The notes under the pieces were generated by a model. It was given only the letters and a program-made list of their open reading frames with translations, was not told where the DNA came from and ran no database searches. This document shows, in pieces, positions 30,687 through 35,790 of a stretch of DNA of 35,790 nucleotides (position 1 is its first letter; each line of letters begins with the position of its first letter). The position numbers and the translations under genes are program-made. This DNA comes from an uncultured bacterium. Lineage in GTDB: Bacteria; Oederibacteriota; PGYV01; Palsa-1178. The DNA lies in assembly GCA_937889595.1 (NCBI GenBank), contig CALAOR010000093.1:1-35790 (forward strand). Direction: 5' to 3'.

Positions 30687-32883
30687 ATCTTAGTATTATA
30701 AGCTCACTTGGTTTAGCCGCGGACTTTTTGCCTTCCGTTGATACGCCGGATATTACGGCATAATATATCCCCGCAGCAAGGGTGCCCACCTTCCCGGCGG
30801 GAATTACGAACGTGCTTTTCCCAGAAAAAACGCCCGTGAAGTTTTCCTCAGCGACACGCCTGTACGCAACCGTATATATGCGTATCCTGATGCTTTCGGC
30901 CGTACCTGTAATGAACGCCTGCATACTTAAGCCCCCATCAGCGGGCATATACGGGTTCGGGTACATCAGCGCGGCTGTTATTTCAAATCCGGCTGCCGGT
31001 GAAACAGTTTGCGTAGGGGAAACTGTAACGGTATTTGTTTGTATGGTTGTCCAGGTGCCTGTCGGCGAAGCTGTAAACGTTGTCACGGATGTCAATGTGA
31101 ATGTAACAGCCGGCGTGGCGGAATATGTGCTGACCGGGGTATTACTTTTGGTTATTGACGGTACAGCCGTGGTTGTCTGCGTCGCAGAGGCTGTTATTGT
31201 CTGTGTGCCGGTAAAAACAGCAGATGCAGTCCGGGTAACGGTGCCTGTAAATTGCATAGTTCCGGTTAAAGTGGCCGTCAAGCCCGGCGTTTTGCTTTCC
31301 GTAACCGTTGCCGTGAGAACCTGCGTTGCGGTAAGAAGCGGTGTGTATGTAATTGTGCTTATCTGTGTTTTCGTCATGGTATTTATTGTTGTAGATGTAG
31401 TTGTCACTGCAACCGTGGCGGAAAATGTCGGAGTAAATGTCCCTGTAAATGACCGCGTAATAGTCGGCGTTGACGTAACCGTTGTTGTAAATGTAAGAAC
31501 GGTTGCGGGTGTAAATGTCCCGGTAGGCGTGGCAGTTGTTGTCCGCGTGGCAGTTATTGTCCGCGTATAGGTTATTGTCGCAGTCCGCGTAAATGTCACT
31601 ATGGTAGTGGCCGTAGGCGTGTTTGTCGAACCGCAGGCCGGGTAATATATTGTGCCCGCGTCAAAGGCCCCCACATTGACCGGCGGCTGTGCCCCGTCAA
31701 CCCGGCACGTGCATGTGATGGTGACTCCCCTTGCGTGGTGAAATTCAAAATTAACTCCGCTGGGCCCGGTCACCTTGACATTATCCAGCAGGATATTCGT
31801 CATGGGCGCTTCAGTCACGGCCCACATAATACCCGGGCTCTTGGCTCCGCTGGCAGCTGTGGAAGCCGTAATATTCCTGAGGGTGATATTGCTCCAGTAT
31901 GGCGTTGTGCTTGTGACGGATTGCGTATCATCCGCCGTGGGAGGCAGTGATGATGGATTTGGATAAAAACTTGTCAGAAAAAACGGGTAAAGCATGATCC
32001 CTGTCATGGTTATATTTTGATAGGTCAGGTTGTTGTTTATCCCTCCGCGGTCCCGGCCGGTCTTCCATCGGATACCGTACTGGGTTCCGTTAAATACGCA
32101 GTTGTCCACCAGCAGGTTGCTCACCCCTGCCTGTGTGTAGCCGCCGATTGACAACCCGTGTCCTGTGCCAAATGAACAGTTGCGTATGATAACATTTGAA
32201 GTCGGGTCCGACGACCCGCCCAGCTGGATCACATCGTCCCCTCCGCTGATGTAGCAGTTTTCAATAAGGATATTATTGCCGCGCAGGTCAAACCCGTCTG
32301 TGTTGGGCGACGGCCACGCAGCTGTGATGGACAAACCCGAGGCGTAGACATTGGAAGATGTGCCTAATATCTGGATGTGAAATTTCGGGGAATCCTGCAC
32401 CGCAATGCCTGTCAGGGTCACGCCCGTGCAGCCTGAAAGATATATCATGGCCGGCGGCCGCCTTTCGACGCCGGTGGAGTTAAAATCAGCCCACCATTTC
32501 GCGCCCTGTCCGTCCATCACACCCGCGCCGGTTATGGAAATATTGGACAAATTTTTTCCGTAAAGGAAATACGCGTTATCGGTAAAAGTGTTCATGGGAA
32601 GCATTCTCAGGATGGCGCCGGATGCTATCTGGAAATTCATATTACTTTTCAGCGTTATGGGCCCGCCGCTCAAAAAAGTACCCGCAGGCACCAGCACCGT
32701 GTCCCCGCTTGCGGCCGCATTTACGGCGGCCTGTATGGCCGCGACATTGTCGGCGCTGGCGGTTGACGCGTTATATGGGGCGGAAGTAATGTTGATTATC
32801 GCGGCGTATGACGCGCCAAAAAAAACAAACATAAAGAAAAACAAAACAGCCGCAATTTTTTTCGTTAAAAAATAATTTTTCAT
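30685..32883 (-). CDS. GH28 polygalacturonase with Thr stalk and C-terminal sorting-like domain
   Basis: The product is 732 aa from the ATG at 32883, which begins a signal peptide (KKIAAVLFFFMFVFFGASYA); longer starts add a non-signal extension. Residues about 25-400 form a right-handed beta helix with all GH28 landmarks: NTDGFDLRG (about 195), GDDVIQLGG (about 214), GHGLSIGG (about 241) and RWKTGRDRGG (about 272), covering the catalytic Asp triad, the His and the Arg/Lys substrate contacts. It should hydrolyse alpha-1,4-galacturonan or a related polymer outside the cell. Residues about 420-625 are Thr-rich stalk. The C-terminus (MYPNPYMPADGGLSMQAF, AAGIYYAVISG, SELIILR) matches the 608-aa protein. 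This suggests a surface-held enzyme. A good promoter lies upstream. Confidence 0.93.
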   Translation of the reverse strand: MKNYFLTKKIAAVLFFFMFVFFGASYAAIINITSAPYNASTASADNVAAIQAAVNAAASGDTVLVPAGTFLSGGPITLKSNMNFQIASGAILRMLPMNTFTDNAYFLYGKNLSNISITGAGVMDGQGAKWWADFNSTGVERRPPAMIYLSGCTGVTLTGIAVQDSPKFHIQILGTSSNVYASGLSITAAWPSPNTDGFDLRGNNILIENCYISGGDDVIQLGGSSDPTSNVIIRNCSFGTGHGLSIGGYTQAGVSNLLVDNCVFNGTQYGIRWKTGRDRGGINNNLTYQNITMTGIMLYPFFLTSFYPNPSSLPPTADDTQSVTSTTPYWSNITLRNITASTAASGAKSPGIMWAVTEAPMTNILLDNVKVTGPSGVNFEFHHARGVTITCTCRVDGAQPPVNVGAFDAGTIYYPACGSTNTPTATTIVTFTRTATITYTRTITATRTTTATPTGTFTPATVLTFTTTVTSTPTITRSFTGTFTPTFSATVAVTTTSTTINTMTKTQISTITYTPLLTATQVLTATVTESKTPGLTATLTGTMQFTGTVTRTASAVFTGTQTITASATQTTTAVPSITKSNTPVSTYSATPAVTFTLTSVTTFTASPTGTWTTIQTNTVTVSPTQTVSPAAGFEITAALMYPNPYMPADGGLSMQAFITGTAESIRIRIYTVAYRRVAEENFTGVFSGKSTFVIPAGKVGTLAAGIYYAVISGVSTEGKKSAAKPSELIILR

Positions 32884-32950
32884 AAAATCCGCCTTTTTGC
32901 GCCGCAGCACAACACTCTGGCAATTTTCGGGTTCACGTGTACCCATAAAC

Positions 32951-32979
32951 AATATATAAAACATTTCTGTATTAGTCAA
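32951..32979 (-). promoter_or_regulatory. Promoter of the polygalacturonase gene
   Basis: TTGACT, a 17-base spacer, then TATATT on the minus strand, about 67 bases before the ATG. It separates this gene from the lipoprotein group. Confidence 0.65.
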
Positions 32980-33005
32980 GTAAATTATTTTAATTTCACG
33001 ATAAA

Positions 33006-33707
33006 CTACGGCAGTACATAGAAAACCGATAATTTCGGGTTTTTTGTGATTATGCCGTAATCCCGGGAATAAAATACCGCTGTATTCTCCCCGGATAACT
33101 GCGACGCTTTCAGGATTATTCCCGGATATTGCCCCGGGTTTTGCAGCATATTTGCGACAAACGAATTGTCCAGGGTAAAGACTACCGTGTCCTTCCCCGG
33201 GTCAACCTCCTGGGAGTTGCTGATAGGGATAGTGTTATAATCGCCTGCTGCGCCCGGGTTTGTCCAGGTGTTTATCCCGTCATAAGCATTCCATGAAACG
33301 CCTGCTTCTAAAAAACCCCTTGTCAGCGCAAAAGCCATGACAGCAGCACTGCCTGATGACGAAGTGTCGACATGCAGGGTCAGGTACGCTTCTTTAACTT
33401 TGACGTTCGACGGCATAATATAGGAAGTATCAAATGAGATCAGTCCCCTGAATTCAGCTCCCTGTGATGACGACCATCCCGCAGTGATGAACAGGTCTGT
33501 CCCGAAATTTGCCGCAGGTAAACTGCTGTTTATGTAAGCGTCCCGGGTGCCCGCGTATTCGGCCGTGGGATAAACTGAATCCTGAAAAGAAACGCTTATC
33601 AATCCCGCGCCCGGAGCGCCCGGAGCGCCTTTGTCCCCCGCGCAGGAAAATAACGCAAGCCCTGTAATTGCGGCAAATAAAGCCGTAAAAAAAATATTTT
33701 TTTTCAT
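33006..33707 (-). CDS. DNRLRE-type lipoprotein with collagen-like linker, paralogue 1
   Basis: The product is 233 aa. A signal peptide with lipobox LFSC gives the lipid Cys at about 22; then AGDKGAPGAPGAG, a short Gly-x-x run like collagen. The remainder has the DNRLRE layout: TRDAYINSSLPAANFGTD, FRGLISFDTSYIMPSNVKV, KEAYLTLHVDTSSSG, VSWNAYDG, VFTLDNSFVANML and PKLSVFYVLP. DNRLRE domains are beta sandwiches of secreted proteins, some binding carbohydrate (CBM96 is related). GGATG lies ahead of the ATG. It is the last of three tandem paralogues, 21 bases after the previous one, and is likely held on a membrane face. The ligand is unknown. Confidence 0.85.
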   Translation of the reverse strand: MKKNIFFTALFAAITGLALFSCAGDKGAPGAPGAGLISVSFQDSVYPTAEYAGTRDAYINSSLPAANFGTDLFITAGWSSSQGAEFRGLISFDTSYIMPSNVKVKEAYLTLHVDTSSSGSAAVMAFALTRGFLEAGVSWNAYDGINTWTNPGAAGDYNTIPISNSQEVDPGKDTVVFTLDNSFVANMLQNPGQYPGIILKASQLSGENTAVFYSRDYGIITKNPKLSVFYVLP

Positions 33708-33728
33708 TTGATGCTCATCCTTTGCATT

Positions 33729-34439
33729 TTATCTCAGACAATAATATATGGTCAGCCTGGGGCGCTCAATAACAACGGGTTCCTCTTTTGTTGAAAAGTC
33801 GGCGTAATTCCCGCTTCCCGTTTCATTGTCCGCCTTTATCATAAAATTTACTGGGGATCTGCTATCCATCCAGTCTTGGAAACCAACTGCGTTTATTGTG
33901 AGCGTGACATATCCTGTGCCTGTTATAGTAACGGAATCGCTTACGGCTGACGCGGCAAACGCGCCGCCCGGCGCGCTCCAGGCAATCCCTGACGCAGAAT
34001 CGTTCCATGTCGCGCTTCCTGCGGCGCCTGTGCATGCGCCTAATCCTTCATCCCACGGCACCGACATTTTATACGCGCGGATAGACACGCTTCCGGTTAA
34101 CTGCTGCACATAAAGGCTAAGGTAGGCTTTTATTGCCGTTACGTGCGGCAGCTGGTCCGATGTGTCAAATTTTACCAAAAGCCTGCTGATATTACCCGGG
34201 CCTGTTATCCCGGCTCTCATTGTAACGCATCCGCCGTAATTGCCGTCGGGAGCCCCGTTTTGTATGTATGTATCTGCTGTGAACGCGGAATCACTGAAAG
34301 GATATAATCCATCCTGCATGTTCAGCATCAATATACCTTCGGTGCCCGTCACCCCGGCAGGGCCGGCCGCGCCTTTACGGCACGATAACAGGAACACGGT
34401 TATTGCCGCTAAAAGCAGTAACATAAACTTTTTCTTCAT
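33729..34439 (-). CDS. DNRLRE-type lipoprotein with collagen-like linker, paralogue 2
   Basis: The product is 236 aa. The lipobox is LLSC (Cys about 20), followed by RKGAAGPAGVTGTEG, Gly at every third place. The DNRLRE body reads ADTYIQNGAPDGNYGGC (close to the family's DTYIxxxxPxxNYG signature), ISRLLVKFDTSDQLPHVTAI, KAYLSLYVQQLTG, VSIRAYKMSVPWDEG, SATWNDSASG, VTLTINAVGFQDWM and RLTIYYCLR. Upstream signal for ribosomes is weak (AAAGGCGG, somewhat distant). It sits 12 bases after paralogue 3 in the same transcript. Confidence 0.87.
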   Translation of the reverse strand: MKKKFMLLLLAAITVFLLSCRKGAAGPAGVTGTEGILMLNMQDGLYPFSDSAFTADTYIQNGAPDGNYGGCVTMRAGITGPGNISRLLVKFDTSDQLPHVTAIKAYLSLYVQQLTGSVSIRAYKMSVPWDEGLGACTGAAGSATWNDSASGIAWSAPGGAFAASAVSDSVTITGTGYVTLTINAVGFQDWMDSRSPVNFMIKADNETGSGNYADFSTKEEPVVIERPRLTIYYCLR

Positions 34440-34451
34440 TGCCGGCCGCCT

Positions 34452-35165
34452 TTAATTAATATTGTAATATATCTTAAGAACAGGTGCAAAAGCCACATTT
34501 TCTTTTGTATAAAATGCAATTGAGTCATATACTGAAGTATCCTCGTTATCTCCTTTTAAAAGCAGTCCGTTGTTCTGCGAAGGATCGTCAACCCATGACT
34601 GTATTATTCCGGGGTTTACGGGAAATACAACGTAGGTACCTTCATCAGCTGCCGAACAAAACACCGGCGGGCCCGCCGCAATATCAAAAGAACCACCAGT
34701 CCAGGGATTTACGCCGTCTGTCGACCAGGCCGCGCCGGCAGCGGCTATTCCGTTTGCGGAGCCTTCGAGCCAGCTTTGGGTTACCCTGTATGCTGTTATG
34801 GTATTGGAATTACCGGATCCTGTAAAGTAACAATAAAGTTCCAGGGAGGCTTTTGTTATAACCGCATTTGAGGGAAGATCATTGGACAGGTCAAATTTGA
34901 TAAGCATCCTGTTTATCCCTAAAATACCGGCAGGACCGACAGGCGCACCTGTCGAACTTCCGTAATTAAAGTTCTGGCTACCGCTTGAGATATAGCTGTC
35001 AATAGAACCCATATAAGCCAAAGTGGGCTGGGAATCCTGTTTAAAAATAATTAATACCGAACCGTTTGAGCCGTCAGGGCCAGCCGGACCCTTACCGCCT
35101 TTGCAGGAAGTAAAAAACAGACCAGCCACCAGCATCAACATTAATAAGGACGATGTTTTTTTCAA
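34452..35165 (-). CDS. DNRLRE-type lipoprotein with collagen-like linker, paralogue 3
   Basis: The product is 237 aa from a TTG start at 35165 (LKKTSSLLMLMLVAGLF read with Met first); GAGG lies nine bases before it, and no later Met would keep the Lys-Lys signal head. The lipobox is FTSC (Cys about 21), then KGGKGPAGPDGSNGS. The body has DSYISSGSQNFNYGS, INRMLIKFDLSNDLPSNAVI, KASLELYCYFTG, VTQSWLEGSANG, IIQSWVDDPSQNNGLLLKGD and LKIYYNIN. It is first of the three and lies 76 bases after the FlgD-Ig gene. Similar order and spacing point to local tandem duplication followed by divergence. Confidence 0.85.
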   Translation of the reverse strand: MKKTSSLLMLMLVAGLFFTSCKGGKGPAGPDGSNGSVLIIFKQDSQPTLAYMGSIDSYISSGSQNFNYGSSTGAPVGPAGILGINRMLIKFDLSNDLPSNAVITKASLELYCYFTGSGNSNTITAYRVTQSWLEGSANGIAAAGAAWSTDGVNPWTGGSFDIAAGPPVFCSAADEGTYVVFPVNPGIIQSWVDDPSQNNGLLLKGDNEDTSVYDSIAFYTKENVAFAPVLKIYYNIN

Positions 35166-35241
35166 TTGTCAGAACCTCATACGCTTTATAATGGCATATT
35201 CATTGCCCGTAGGGTTTACCCCGGCCACTTTAAACCTGAAA

Positions 35242-35790
35242 TTACTGCGTTGACACCGACATTCTGTTCACATATAATTTAACCTTTAAATTTCCCCTGT
35301 TGCCGCTGCTGGACACACCCTGCAGTACGGCCACATACAATCCGTTTGAGACCTGATTTCCCCTGGATGATGTAATATCCCACATTGCGCTCCCGGTTTC
35401 AAGCTTTGCATAAATCACGCGGACAAGTTCGCCCTTTAAATTATAAATATTGATCACCACGGTTCCCGTATCATTTGCGCCCCAGCGCAATTCAATGCCA
35501 TTCCCTGTGCCGTCGTACGGATTTGGCACGGCTTTAATGTCGCTTAAAAAACCGCCGTCCAGCTTCAATACTGTCACATTGCTTGATGCGACCGCTATCA
35601 GCATAGCTTCTGTCTTAATAAGGATCTTCGCCACATAAACCCCGCTGGAAACGGCCATCCCATTATTATTTTTTCCGTCCCAGAGCATGAAATCATTGGC
35701 CGGCGTTCCAAACCTGATCTGAACCGGAGCCGCATTGCCCTTATTTGACAATATGAGCGCGGGGACGTCCATATTCACTCCTGTGGCGGG
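35242..35790 (-). CDS. C-terminal part of a FlgD-Ig surface protein (cut by the window edge)
   Basis: The frame is open to the right edge, so the start is beyond it; the 182 visible residues are the C-terminus. Two FlgD-like Ig units are seen: FMLWDGKNNNGMAVSSGVYV with IKTEA, and IKAVPNPYDGTGNGIELRWG followed by INIYNLKGELVRVIYA, LETGSAMWDITSSRG and SNGLYVAVLQG. The end is KVKLYVNRMSVSTQ. It aligns well with the end of the 1281-aa protein ([27 protein letters not shown]). No Thr stalk is visible in this part. It may lead the transcript of the three lipoproteins. Confidence 0.85.
   Translation of the reverse strand, partial: PATGVNMDVPALILSNKGNAAPVQIRFGTPANDFMLWDGKNNNGMAVSSGVYVAKILIKTEAMLIAVASSNVTVLKLDGGFLSDIKAVPNPYDGTGNGIELRWGANDTGTVVINIYNLKGELVRVIYAKLETGSAMWDITSSRGNQVSNGLYVAVLQGVSSSGNRGNLKVKLYVNRMSVSTQ

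Overview
The window reads as chromosomal DNA of an uncultured, diderm (Gram-negative-type) bacterium. An LptE-like lipoprotein points to an LPS-bearing outer membrane. Many products carry signal peptides or lipoboxes, and several end in FlgD-like or type-A-sorting-like C-terminal domains. Very long Thr-Pro stalks joined to such C-terminal domains are, to my knowledge, frequent in candidate phyla around Goldbacteria/Elusimicrobia-like lineages; this placement is an inference, not a proof. All genes except rpsT lie on the minus strand.

Layout, low to high coordinate (minus-strand transcription runs right to left). 1-1994: a PAS-repeat signalling protein (cut by the window edge) directly after a REC-AraC response regulator. 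2347-14132: three exported proteins, including two giants of 1281 and 2015 aa with Thr-Pro stalks. 14291-17321: a secreted VCBS-like protein and a DUF2723/GT117 multi-pass protein with C-terminal TPRs, a candidate protein O-mannosyltransferase. 17498-19174: argS with an atypical HIGH motif. 19336-21162: another Thr-Pro secreted protein, divergent from rpsT (21318-21569, plus strand, with clear promoter and terminator). 21977-26567: leuS-lptE-(189 aa unknown)-holA, matching the enterobacterial leuS-lptE-holA order apart from the inserted gene. 26905-30275: a probable operon of two glycine-zipper proteins, a LysM lipoprotein, ybeY and a CorC/HlyC-type membrane protein. 30685-35790: a GH28 polygalacturonase with a Thr-rich stalk and C-terminal sorting-like domain, three tandem DNRLRE-type lipoproteins, and the C-terminus of another FlgD-Ig surface protein.

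Intergenic DNA is rich in dispersed repeats. There are two copies of a roughly 170-210 bp element built around a 31-bp inverted repeat, one of them with a nested 9-bp-stem hairpin insertion. There is a family of short palindromes ending in a CTAC/GTAG-like tag, and a 44-bp direct repeat downstream of rpsT. No tRNA, rRNA, CRISPR array, transposase or phage gene is visible.

The theme of the accessory part is a surface-display programme: Thr-Pro stalked, PNP-type C-terminal-domain proteins, a putative Ser/Thr protein glycosyltransferase encoded among them, and carbohydrate-directed proteins (GH28, LamG-like, DNRLRE). How these act together is inference; no secretion machinery is encoded in the window.
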